From contig CM055884.1 of NCBI GenBank assembly GCA_029582165.1, positions 16,634,537-16,698,536 on the forward strand: a stretch of DNA of 64,000 nt, given 5' to 3'. Below are positions 1 through 8,860 of this stretch, one piece after another; the stretch's first letter is position 1, and the number at the start of each line of letters is the position of its first letter. The position numbers were made by a program, and so were the translations under genes. The notes under the pieces are model-generated. The model worked only from the letters and a program-made list of their open reading frames with translations, searched no databases and was not told the DNA's origin. This DNA is from Portulaca oleracea (Eukaryota > Streptophyta > Magnoliopsida > Caryophyllales > Portulacaceae).

Positions 1-960
1 TTTCATCAAGTATCTCATTTATTTACTCCCTTTATTAATAATATTATTACTTTATTTATATTTATACAAAAATCAGATTTCTCAAGTGGAAGGAGAAATT
101 TATTTTATCAGCAAACTCAGGTATATTTCGATGACTGTAACCTTCGAAACTGTTTAAGTGTAAAAAACTAACCTACTCTAATTAAAGTGAAACAATTGTT
201 ATTTTCATTGTTTTCAAATATTGTTTTATGACTAATTCATGTGGACCTGACCATTATTTATTTATTTATTTATCGTTTAAATTCCATTGTTCATCGTCTT
301 ACTTTGGTTTATTTTTCATTGTTAAATTTATTGTTCATTGTTAAATTTATTGTTCATTGTTCATTGTTCATTGACACTGGAATACCGGTTCATGTGGGTT
401 GATCGGCCCGCGTGCGCGCATTGTTGGGATTACAGTATTCTACAGAGTACTGTATTCTCAGATCAAATCATTGTCCATTGTGCATTGATTATTGTTCATT
501 GTTCATTGTCCATCGTGATATTTATTGTTCTAAATCCTATTTTCATCTTTACCGTTTATTTTATGGAAAATATGATAGGGTTTCACATTCAGATAATAAC
601 CTGCAACTGTTTGAGCAGATTCTCTTCTCCCTAATCTCAAAATGAATTTAAAAATGGCTTGCCCCAATAAAACTATTTGTTTTTAAAATGTTTTTACATT
701 ACAGTGTGGAATATATTGAGCTCCGTCTCATTTTTCTCAATTATTCAAATGTTTTGTTTTTCGGTATCAGCGGGATATTTTGGGCAGATTCGTGGCAAGG
801 ATAACTCACTTAGCAAATCAGGTCACCACATAGTATTTAAGTTTCAATAATATTAGTTGGCTCACCTAGATAGTGAAACAATATGTTTTAATATTTTCAT
901 TGTAGTTAAGCTGTTTGCACATTTCCTTTAATTTTCTTTATGAAATATATTTTAGTTACG
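1..960. other. AT-rich intergenic DNA, no gene seen
   Basis: No ORF with recognisable protein features and no clear element boundary is visible. The stretch holds short TTGTTCA/TTCATTG direct repeats (about 313-372 and 478-511) and a small inverted repeat at 431-454 (TACAGTA arms). ORFs of 70-100 codons here translate these simple repeats and are not credible genes. Confidence 0.6.
313..511. repeat. TTCATTG-type simple repeat clusters
   Basis: Short direct repeats built on ATTGTTCATTG and AAATTTATTGTTCATTG occur in two clumps, about 313-372 and 478-511. They are imperfect and carry no other feature. Confidence 0.6.
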
Positions 961-1084
961 TCACTTACCTAGCAAAAGCCTTGCTTTTCCTCTCTTAGGA
1001 AAGCGGCGTAACGCTCTCGGCTTTTTATACGCTTCCGCTAAATCAAGATTAATTGGGTTAAAGTATTGCTTAGTAATATCCCAA

Positions 1085-1332
1085 AAGTCGGGGCTGTTAC
1101 AACCTTCCTCGATTTCTAGCCCCCTTTTGCTCCTCTTTTTGAGGCCTTATTATTTCTAGGCCTGACTGTTTGGAAATGAAACAAACCTAGTTGGCTTTGC
1201 TTTATTTTTTGTCCATTTTAGTTCACTTTGGGTTCTTGCTTTGCTTCAGGCCCAATCTCGTATTGAGGTATTCGCATTACTCCCGGTTTATATTTGTGCG
1301 CTCGTCCCGGTACAAAAGCTGGTGTCTATAAA
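1085..1332 (-). mobile_element. Decayed LTR terminus of the A/B (Tat-like) type
   Basis: The right end (about 1303-1331) reads CCCGGTACAAAAGCTGGTGTCTATAA. It matches the right end of the intact solo LTR at 58451-60092, which reads CCCGGTACAAAATCCGGTGTCTACA. The upstream 120 bases share its T-rich character. The left limit is unclear; a PPT-like AAAAGTCGGGGC followed by TGTTACA at about 1085-1102 may mark another LTR start. No TSD could be paired. Confidence 0.4.
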
Positions 1333-1374
1333 CTGAAATTCGCTGGGTTACGGGCATGACCTTCCTTTTGAGAG

Positions 1375-1560
1375 TGAGGGTCAGGACCGTGTCCCTCCAA
1401 GACATACGCAAGAGGTCACGACCCTAGCACAGGGTCACGACCACACAGGGTCACGATCGTGACAAGGGTCATTTTTGTCGTGACCGATGTTCGAGTCGTG
1501 ATGAATGTGGCACTAAGGTGTCATGGACATGACTTTGAATGTCTTGATCATGACCTAACA
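1375..1560. other. Cluster of GTCACGAC palindromic words
   Basis: The words GGTCACGACC, GGGTCACGACC, GTCACGATCGTGAC (1450-1463, a perfect 14-nt palindrome), GTCGTGACC and TCATGACC recur within about 190 bases. Similar clusters lie near TATA boxes in other LTRs of this window, so this is probably the U3 part of an LTR whose limits I could not set. Confidence 0.4.
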
Positions 1561-1703
1561 CCAGACCTCTAGGACAGGACCGTGTCTAATAGCGACATAG
1601 GCGTGTCCAGCTCTGCCTCTTCTCCTTCTTTCTTTCTTGACTTCCAAAATGGATCGCGAGACCAGGTATATGAAAATTGGCCCGAAAAATTCAAGTTGGA
1701 GGT

Positions 1704-2208
1704 TTTGGGTTAGGCGGTCTAGTCCTAACAAGGCTACAAGAATAGGTGGGCCCGATCCAATCAGGACCACCCCGATTAGGGGCAGAAATATGAATCATAA
1801 CTATTAGGATTCCTACCTAATCAAAACTAATCTAACCAAAAAATAAATAACAGAATAGAAATAACGGAGGCTTATTATTTCCTCGTGTCTCTTAAAATGA
1901 TCGCCTCGGCTAGCCTTGCACTCTTGAACGCTTCGAACTCCAAAGGACTTCGAGTAGAAGATTCCAAATAGGAATACTCCACAAAGGTCCACGCAGCACC
2001 TTTCGGCATAACTGCTAAACCGTTTCAACCTAGATCAACTTGAGGTCAAAGGACTACGTTTGACCATATCTTATAGGGTCCGTCCTTCCATCCTTCCTTA
2101 GGTCAGTTTCCCCGGAATCACCTCGAGACTCCTAAAACCGGGAACTTTCAAAGGAAAGTTCCCCCTGATATCCCTTAAATCTCAAATTAAGAGACTAGTT
2201 GTTTGGTT
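1704..2208 (-). mobile_element. Family H1: truncated copia-type LTR
   Basis: This segment aligns by eye with the H2 LTR at 60440-60930. Shared blocks include GGTCTAGTCCTAAC, the CCGATCCAATC..GGACCACCCCGATTAG block, TCGTGTCTCTTAAAATGAT and GATATCCCTTAAATCTCA. It stops at about 2198-2208, where the element G LTR begins, so H1 was probably cut by insertion of G. No coding sequence is attached. Confidence 0.6.
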
Positions 2209-2498
2209 TTGTTTCGAGCCGAATTGATATCATTTATAAGGAGTTTTGTTTGTTTTAGCCCCTTGATTATATATTAGTTATTATGATTTTGAGTTTTTGC
2301 AGGATAATAAAGAGTTAAAAGGGAAACCGAGGCAAAAAGCAAAAAACCTGCCAAAACCCAAGTCAGTAGGCGGGTATTACCCATAGGTAACGGGCGCTAC
2401 ATCATCAAAACCCCTCAACCAAAGCCGATTCCAGTTGGTCGCCCCGCTACAAATCTGTAGAGGGCGTTATGTTCAAGCAAGAGGTGTCCAGACGGAGG

Positions 2499-2731
2499 TC
2501 GCGCCCGCGATCGGATAAGTGACACTTGTGGCCAATGTTAAGCATTCTCAGATGAAATGTTCCAGAGCAAAGTCACGCCCACGGATACTTTGGTGGCGTC
2601 CGTGAAAGAGTGAGTGGTTTTGGAAGGGAAAGGACCAGAAGGAGGTCGCGCCCGCGAGAGAATTTTTGGCGCCCACGACCTGTCACGGAAAGAAAATCGC
2701 CTTGAGTGTCTTTGCTGTTTCGTGCCCGCGA
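2499..2731. promoter_or_regulatory. TCGCGCCCGCGA palindromes upstream of the G LTR TATA box
   Basis: TCGCGCCCGCGA occurs exactly at 2499-2510 and 2646-2657, with a variant TCGTGCCCGCGA at 2720-2731 and weaker relatives at about 2572 and 2743. Each has five-base arms around a CC centre. They lie 145-380 bases upstream of the TATA box. A regulatory role is inferred from position and repetition only. Confidence 0.45.
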
Positions 2732-2875
2732 CATCCTCCTTTATCGCCCGCGACCTATCGCGCCAGTAATCGCTGGCCTGCTTTGCTAGAGTGCCGCGAA
2801 TCGAATCCAATGCGCGTGAAAATTACAGCTGCGGAAGGGTGATTAGAGAGGGGTTTAGGGGTTGTTTATTCCTTC

Positions 2876-2883
2876 TATAAATA
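2876..2883 (+). promoter_or_regulatory. TATA box in the G LTR
   Basis: TATAAATA preceded by TTCC and followed by CC, a standard plant TATA context, about two thirds of a kilobase into the LTR. Confidence 0.6.
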
Positions 2884-3215
2884 CCTAAGTATTTTCAGCA
2901 TCTTAGAGGATTCTTATTCTTAGTTTTGCCTTTCATTATTTAGGGTTAGCTTATCTTTTCATTAGAATGTATTAGAATTTCCATTAAGCTTTTGATTGTT
3001 TTCCAAGCTTTCTCTAGTTTTCATTGCTAATTGTAATCAACTCTTTTAATCAATTAAAGAAATTCTCAAGTACTTATTCTCTCTAGTTATATTATTGTCT
3101 TTGTATTCAAGTTTCCTTAGTATTAGTCATCAAACATCCTCAAATCATTTTAATGAAGAGGAGGATTAAGGGTTTCACAAAACCTCTTACCAAGTGAGGA
3201 TTTGGGGATTCTTAG

Positions 3216-4233
3216 TGATGTATATTTGATAGCCATATACATCAAGGTCATCAAGGGAGACATCAAATACACACCAAAGGAGCCAAATACTTGATTACAT
3301 GGAAAAGGAGCACCTTTCACTCATGTCTCTTACACAAACGAATGGCTTCAACAAGGGCAGCTCGGTAATTTGCTCTATATCTCAAGAACCATAAAGATTT
3401 TGAGAAAGTCATCCTAGAATCAAAGACAGACTATTCAAAGAGCTTTCCAATGGTTTTTGAATCTTGGAATTTGGATTTGAAACGAGCAAGTTATCATTGT
3501 TTTAATCTAGCTTAGTTCATTTTGATTCTTTATGATGTCATACTTGTGTAGGATGATGTAAGCCTCAAGGGGCCTAGATTCTTGATTTTTACACGTCCAA
3601 GGGGGCTTGGGATTACTATAAATACCTCCTTAGGCCTCTTGTAAATTCATTCATATATCAAATACAAAGTAAACACATGGTGTTGTTTTCTCTCTAGCTT
3701 TTGTGCTAGTTTTCGTTTCTCTTGAGGGAGATTCAATCCTATCTTCTTCTTCTAGCTTAGGGTGGCGTCCTAGGTGGTGATAGGAAGAGATTGAAGCATT
3801 CTTGAAGGTGGTGTGGCTGTATCCTCCAAGAATCTTCAAAGCCAATATCATTCATCATTCAAATCGTGAGTTTCTTTCTAGTTTTCATTTGATCTTGTTT
3901 TTGTTTCTACCTTGTTTCAAATTCAAGATTCATTTGAATATCATTCAATCATTCAAGAAACTTATATTCCATCCATTCCTACATTCATTTCATTCATCCG
4001 TTTCGTCCATTCCATTCGTTTATCCATCCATTCATTCATTCATTCATTCAATCTTAAAGAACCACTTAAAGATCCTAGTCTTTTGTATAATTTGATCATT
4101 CTTGATCCTATTATACATCATTTCATTCAATTTGGTTGACCTTTAAGAACTTTGAGAAGCAAGATTCTTATCTTGGTTTTTAAAGATCCTGATTTCTATG
4201 TGTAATGAGATCTCTTGATCCCATTATACATCA
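3216..4233 (+). repeat. J 5' LTR
   Basis: Starts TGATGTATATTTG and ends ATTATACATCA, so the tips TGATGTAT/ATACATCA are inverted. It includes a TATA box, a CCAAGGGGGCTTGG palindrome (3597-3610) and a TTCA/ATTC-rich tract at about 4025-4056. Confidence 0.92.
3597..3624 (+). promoter_or_regulatory. J LTR core promoter: palindrome plus TATA box
   Basis: CCAAG-GGGG-CTTGG at 3597-3610 lies six bases before TATAAATA at 3617-3624. The same pair occurs in the 3' LTR, with TATA at 15236-15243. A weaker AAGGGGCCTAG copy lies about 30 bases upstream. Confidence 0.6.
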
Positions 4234-4237
4234 AAAT

Positions 4238-4249
4238 TGGTATCAGAGC
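4238..4249 (+). promoter_or_regulatory. J primer binding site (initiator tRNA-Met)
   Basis: TGGTATCAGAGC lies four bases after the LTR end. It is the standard plant PBS complementary to the 3' end of initiator tRNA-Met. Confidence 0.9.
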
Positions 4250-4321
4250 TTAGGAGATTGATTCTCTTAGTTCTTGATCTATCTTTTACCATCTTTTCAC
4301 CATCTTTCCTTCACAAATTCA

Positions 4322-4335
4322 TCCCCCCCCCCCCC
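4322..4335 (+). repeat. Poly-C run in the J leader
   Basis: A run of about 13 C bases lies between the PBS and gag, within a generally C-rich leader. Its length may be unreliable in the assembly. Confidence 0.7.
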
Positions 4336-4489
4336 ATCATCCCCATCTCACGTCCACCAAGAACCACAAAAGAACCCCAAAACCCAAACACAAATCCCAC
4401 CTAAACATAGTCCACCTCTTGTCCTTCACCCCCCCAAACCCCAAAACCGAGAGTCTTGCAAATCTTTCTTCATCAAAGATTGATATTAC

Positions 4490-5803
4490 ATGGCGTGTGT
4501 GAGTTCTCTAATGGATTCACAAGGTGATATGCAACAAATGAAACGAAAACTTGATGATCTCACCAAACAAATGGAAGAGCTTGGGATCCTTCAAAAAGGA
4601 GGATCAAGAAATGCATGTTCACGTGAGGTACATCCCTATGAGGTTGAATGTGAAGCACCTTATGAAAGGAGTAAACGTTCCAGCAAGAAGAATGGAAATA
4701 AAGTTCAATAAGAGTTCTTGCCATTCAATTACAAAGGAGACTATATCGACAAACTTGAAAGAACGGAGCAAGGGAGCAAGGATGTGGTTGAATACACAAT
4801 AGAATTCAGGTGGCAACTATGGAAGTATGCCCTTAAGGAGGATGATCCACAAGTTTTGGTATGTTACTTTCTTGGTCTTAATGATTACATTCGGCATGTT
4901 GTTGTATATCAACCTTACACAAACTTGGAGGAGTTGAGTTCTTTAGCTCTTGATGTTAAAATACAAGCAAAGAGTAAAGAACTTTGGGATAAAACCCATA
5001 TACAACAAAGATCCCCATTTCGCACAAAACAACCAAACACAAAAGCTCCACAAAATCAGCCCCTAAACCTCCCCACACCTATTATCCAAAGCTCCTCAAA
5101 ACAACCTATAAACCTCCCCACTCCCATTGTCCCAAGTACATGTCTATGTGGCCAAAGTTTTGATCATGTTGAAAGTTCATGTCCTAAGAAGAAAGAAGTA
5201 TCTTTGGTTGATTATCAAACATCATTAAGCATGCAACCAGAAATTGAAAGTGTGGTATTTGATGTATTTGACGAGCATGAGGATGTTCATAAACTTGGCA
5301 TGAATAAGGTATGTAGCGTGCCTAATGAAGTAAACGAGGAAGAAAAAGAGGAGGATATTGTACTAGAAAAGATGTATATAGAAGAATTAAATGGAGAAGA
5401 GTTGCTTGTTGTAAGTAGAGTCTTGAAAGAGGCTAGTGTACCGCAAGATCAACAACAAAGAGAGCTTATTTCTTACTCTCATTATACCATCCAAGAAGAA
5501 GTAAGTTCATTGATCCAAGGAGGAGAAAGTAGTGCCATCTATGAGGATCTTGACGCTAGCATTGGCGTTGATAAGGATCATGGCAATGATATTGGCCTCG
5601 CTACAACAAGGGTCCAAACATTACAAATGGAGAGCTATTCACACGGTCATTCATTTCATGACAAGGACATTCATTTTGATCCAAGAAGTTTAGTAAGTCT
5701 TTGTTTTTACAAGATTTGCAATAATTCATTATATCGTAATATTACTTCTATGGATTCTTGTTATACTTTGTTGGAAGAATCAAAGTTGTATGATAGGAGT
5801 ATC
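4490..5803 (+). pseudogene. J gag-like ORF, 5' part (in-frame stop; split by element A)
   Basis: The frame opens at an ATG at 4490 and is open to 5803 except for one TAA at 4709-4711. It resumes in frame at 12931 and stops at 13219-13221. The region after the stop (YKGDYIDKLE through QPYTNLEELSSLALDVK) matches the gag matrix/capsid pattern of chromovirus-like Ty3/gypsy elements. A zinc-knuckle-like CLC..H..C cluster follows with atypical spacing, and then an acidic tail. Gag packages element RNA in the cytoplasm. The first 73 codons (MACVSSLMDS, coiled-coil-like) lie before the stop. Confidence 0.75.
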
Positions 5804-6615
5804 TGTAGACACCGAAAAATTCGGCCGATGACCTTTTTCGCGGCGCTACTTAAAAGTGATTGGGAGCCGACTAGGATTGCTTAACCTTAAATAAGGTCAA
5901 ACTTTCGAGAATGATTTTGTTAACGGATTAAGAAAAAGATTTATGCGCCCGTGATTCACCTTAAGGAAAGAAGAAAGAAAGGGACAAAAAAGAAGGGAAG
6001 ACGCACAGGAACCCGTCTGAGTTCCTTGCGGAACCTAGACGGGTTCGCAGCTGCAAAACTCCACAAACAAAAAGAAAACAAAGGAAAACAAAACAAAGGA
6101 AGAAGGTGAAGAACCCGCCTAGGTTCATGAATTGAACCAAGCCGGATTACTTTTGGCGTTAATTATAAATTAGGTCATAAAAACCATAAAAAGAAGAAAA
6201 AAACCAAATTACAAAAATAGAGTCGCCAGTTGAATTTTAGGATAAAACAACGAACCGTTAAAGAAATAGACTCCGGCCTACGAACCCAAAGACGGATTCG
6301 GGGGTAAGGTTACGAATCTGACAATTAAAATCGTCAAACCCGCCTATTCAAACGAATAGACTCTACTAGAATTAAATTAAAGTGAAAGATTAAAAAGAGG
6401 GAGGAATTGAATAAATTTCACGAGTTTATCATTAATGTCATGCAAAACGAAAGAAAAGATACAAAAGAAAGTAAAATTACATTATATACATTAATACAAG
6501 AATCACGCTAACCTTTAGTGAAGTAGCATGCAAAGGGGAGAGAAGAGAGAGAATACACTAGTGTCAATACTCCTAGTATATTCTGGTGTGTCTTTTAGAA
6601 GGGAAAGAAGGGTTT

Positions 6616-6624
6616 AATTTATAG
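6616..6624 (-). promoter_or_regulatory. TATA box in the A LTR
   Basis: Read on the minus strand the site is ACTATAAATTAA. The palindrome cluster at 6690-6825 lies 70-210 bases upstream in element orientation. The 3' LTR has the same arrangement near 12488. Confidence 0.5.
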
Positions 6625-6689
6625 TGGAGTGGGGATAGGGGGCGCGTTCTAGGGTTAGGATTTTAGTCGCCGCGCCAAAGAGAGCAATC

Positions 6690-6825
6690 GAACTCAGACG
6701 GGTTCACGTGAGTGAAGATGGGCCTTGGACCCAAGAACCCAGACGGGTTCCTGAAGGCACCCAAGAACCCAGACGGGTTCCTGAAGGCAGCGACGGGCCT
6801 TGTGCCCAGGAACCCAGACGGGTTC
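6690..6825. promoter_or_regulatory. GAACCCAGACGGGTTC palindrome array in the A LTR
   Basis: Copies lie at 6690-6705 (one change), 6735-6750, 6765-6780 and 6810-6825. Arms are GAACCC/GGGTTC around a four-base centre. In the other LTR copies lie at 12607, 12637, 12682, 12727 and 12772. Further copies of this word lie at 6009, 6031 and 6111 and inside the element at 8418, about 10950 and about 11098. Confidence 0.6.
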
Positions 6826-7042
6826 TGTGGGTTGGAGCTGAGCTCCGGCCCATCAACCGAGACGGTTCTATGGGTGAGCCGAGCTCCGCCCACCGAACCT
6901 GCAGACTGCAGTATTGGGCTTTTGCCTTTCTCTTTCGGGTTTAGGTGGGTGAGGGGCTTGCGTGCCATTTATCGGTTAGCCTATTTTCTAAAACTAACGC
7001 TAAAAAAAGAAAATAAAATCGATACAAAATTCAGCGTCTACA

Positions 7043-7058
7043 GATAGCCCCCACTTTG
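7043..7058 (-). promoter_or_regulatory. A polypurine tract
   Basis: The minus strand reads CAAAGTGGGGGCTATC immediately before the LTR start TGTAGACGC. This purine tract primes plus-strand DNA synthesis and fixes the element's orientation. Confidence 0.85.
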
Positions 7059-7134
7059 ATCGAGTTTGAGTAAAACGATGATCAAAGTAGTCTTGATGAT
7101 CTTGGATATGAATCAGAAGCCTGTTCTGAAGCTG

Positions 7135-7370
7135 GTTGACGCTTGGAAGCTAGGTCCTGCGTCGATGTTGAGATGTCGTTCATTGCATTGTGAAGGCCCA
7201 ATGATGGCCCTTGTCGCATTGTGAAGGCCCGACAATGGCCCTTGCCGCATTGTGAAGGCTCGACAATGACCCTCGTCGCATTGTGGTCCGACGTTAGCCG
7301 CTGTTGACGCTTGGAAGCTGGGTCCTGCGCCGATGTAGATATGATGTTCATCGCATTGTGAAGGCCCGAT
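7135..7370. repeat. 31-bp tandem repeat and 168-bp duplication in A
   Basis: GCATTGTGAAGGCCCRA..GGCCCTTGYC recurs with starts at 7185, 7216, 7247 and 7278, an exact 31-bp period. A longer block beginning GTTGACGCTTGGAAGCT is repeated at 7135 and 7303. Both lie just before the 35-bp array and share short words with it. Confidence 0.85.
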
Positions 7371-7465
7371 GACGGTCGCTGGTGGGGAAATGTCGCGTAC
7401 TAGCCCGGCGACGGCTGATGGTGTCATGTATTGTTAGGGCCCGATGACGGCCGCTGGTGGTGAAG

Positions 7466-8235
7466 TGACGCGTATTAGCCCGGCGACGGCTGATGTGATG
7501 TGTCGCGTATTAGCCCGGCGACGGCTGATGTGATGTGTCGCGTATTAGCCCGGCGACGGCTGATGTGATGTGTCGCGTATTAGCCCGGCGACGGCTGATG
7601 TGATGTGTCGCGTATTAGCCCGGCGACGGCTGATGGTGAATGTCGCGTATTAGCCCGGCGACGGCTGATGTGAAGTGTCGCGTATTAGCCCGGCGACGGC
7701 TGATGGTGACTGTCGCGTATTAGCCCGGCGACGGCTGATGGGGAATGTCGCGTATTAGCCCGGCGACGGCTGATGGTGAATGTCGCGTATTAGCCCGGCG
7801 ACGGCTGATGTGAAGTGTCGCGTATTAGCCCGGCGACGGCTGATGTGAAGTGTCGCGTATTAGCCCGGCGACGGCTGATGGTGAATGTCGCGTATTAGCC
7901 CGGCGACGGCTGATGGTGAATGTCGCGTATTAGCCCGGCGACGGCTGATGTGATGTGTCGCGTATTAGCCCGGCGACGGCTGATGTGATGTGTCGCGTAT
8001 TAGCCCGGCGACGGCTGATGTGATGTGTCGCGTATTAGCCCGGCGACGGCTGATGTGATGTGTCGCGTATTAGCCCGGCGACGGCTGATGGTAAATGTCG
8101 CGTATTAGCCCGGCGACGGCTGATGGTGAATGTCGCGTATTAGCCCGGCGACGGCTGATGTGATGTGTCGCGTATTAGCCCGGCGACGGCTGATGTGATG
8201 TGTCGCGTATTAGCCCGGCGACGGCTGATGGTATT
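7466..8235. repeat. 35-bp tandem array, 22 copies
   Basis: Units start every 35 bases from 7466 to 8201 with no slippage. Thirty bases (TGTCGCGTAT, TAGCCCGGCG, ACGGCTGATG) are almost invariant; the last five vary (TGATG, GTGAA, TGAAG, GTGAC, GGGAA, GTAAA, GTATT). Each unit holds GTCGC and GCGAC separated by 11 bases, so each can form a small hairpin. A stray unit at 7391 and a broken one near 7425-7465 precede the array. It lies in the 3' untranslated part of element A. Confidence 0.95.
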
Positions 8236-8574
8236 TCGTGCGTTGTTCTGCAAGAAATAAAGAGAGAAGGCATCAGTTTATTTGAAATTCAAAATGGGTC
8301 AGAGAATTTACCTGTCGGTTTGTGTCTCGAAAACGGGCTCGAGTTGAGCATAACTGCATGAGCATAAGCTTGTATTGGGCTCGAAAACAGCCTCGATTGC
8401 TTATTTTCGACCCAGCAAAACCCGTCTGGGTTTGGTCAAGTGTTGGGCTCTTCTCCTGTTTTTTCGTGAGTCGGGTGAGGTGAAAAGGCCCGGCCCAGAT
8501 GGAATAAAAGAAGGCCCACACCTGTCTTTCGTCCTGGCTTTTAGGCTGATTCGATCCCTTTGCTTGGGCTGCAT

Positions 8575-8860
8575 AGCCCCCAGTTTAGTGGCAGTTCTTG
8601 CTAAACTGGGAGTCAATTGATAGTTGTCGTAGTGACTTGCCCCTTCTTGAATTTTTCCATGGTGGACTTTGTGGACCTAAGCGATCGCTCACCGATTTGT
8701 CCCTTGCTTGGTGCATAGCCCCAGTTTAGTGGCAGTTTGATTTAACTCTTGCTAAACTGGGAGTCAATTGATGGTTGCTGTAGTGACTTGCTTCCTTTTT
8801 TGGATTCAAACAGCCCCCGGCTTAATGGAAACTCGATTGAATTTTTTCTAAGCCGGCGTC
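8575..8860 (-). repeat. Three PPT-like hairpins in A
   Basis: CCCAGTTTAG/CTAAACTGGG pairs at 8579-8610 and again at 8720-8761. CCGGCTTA/TAAGCCGG pairs at 8817-8856. Each left arm is preceded by AGCCCC or AGCCCCC, so the minus strand reads as a second PPT-like CTGGGGGCTATG. The first two units are a 130-bp direct duplication; the third is a diverged relative whose arms changed together. Confidence 0.75.

Larger units (their letters stand above)
2209..3215 (+). repeat. Family G 5' LTR, first part
   Basis: G is an Athila-like Ty3/gypsy element. Its LTR starts near TGTTTGG and has a TATA box at 2876. It is interrupted at 3215 by element J and resumes at 15858. The bases flanking the J insertion (3083-3215 and 15858 onward) are continuous with the uninterrupted LTR fragment at 22045-22538, which proves the nesting. 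The exact left end is an estimate. Confidence 0.65.
5804..7042 (-). repeat. A LTR, left copy (3' LTR in element orientation)
   Basis: Starts TGTAGACACCG and ends CAGCGTCTACA. It aligns end to end with 11676-12925. It contains GAACCC..GGGTTC palindromes and a minus-strand TATA box at about 6616. It is homologous to the solo LTR B at 58451, with shared GGGAGCCGA, AGAGTCGCCAG and GGTAAGGTTAC blocks. Confidence 0.93.

Noticed and set aside
3802..4139. ORFs of 75-97 codons rich in His, Ile, Phe and Ser, and their twins at 15421-15758
   Set aside because: They translate the ATTCATTC simple repeat inside the J LTRs.
6663..6968. Pro/Gly-rich ORFs on both strands in the A LTR
   Set aside because: They are translations of the GAACCCAGACGGGTTC palindrome array, open in several frames because of its regular composition.
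7466..8235. CRISPR-like repeat array
   Set aside because: The 35-bp period has no spacers, only a five-base variable tail, and the array lies inside a plant LTR retrotransposon.
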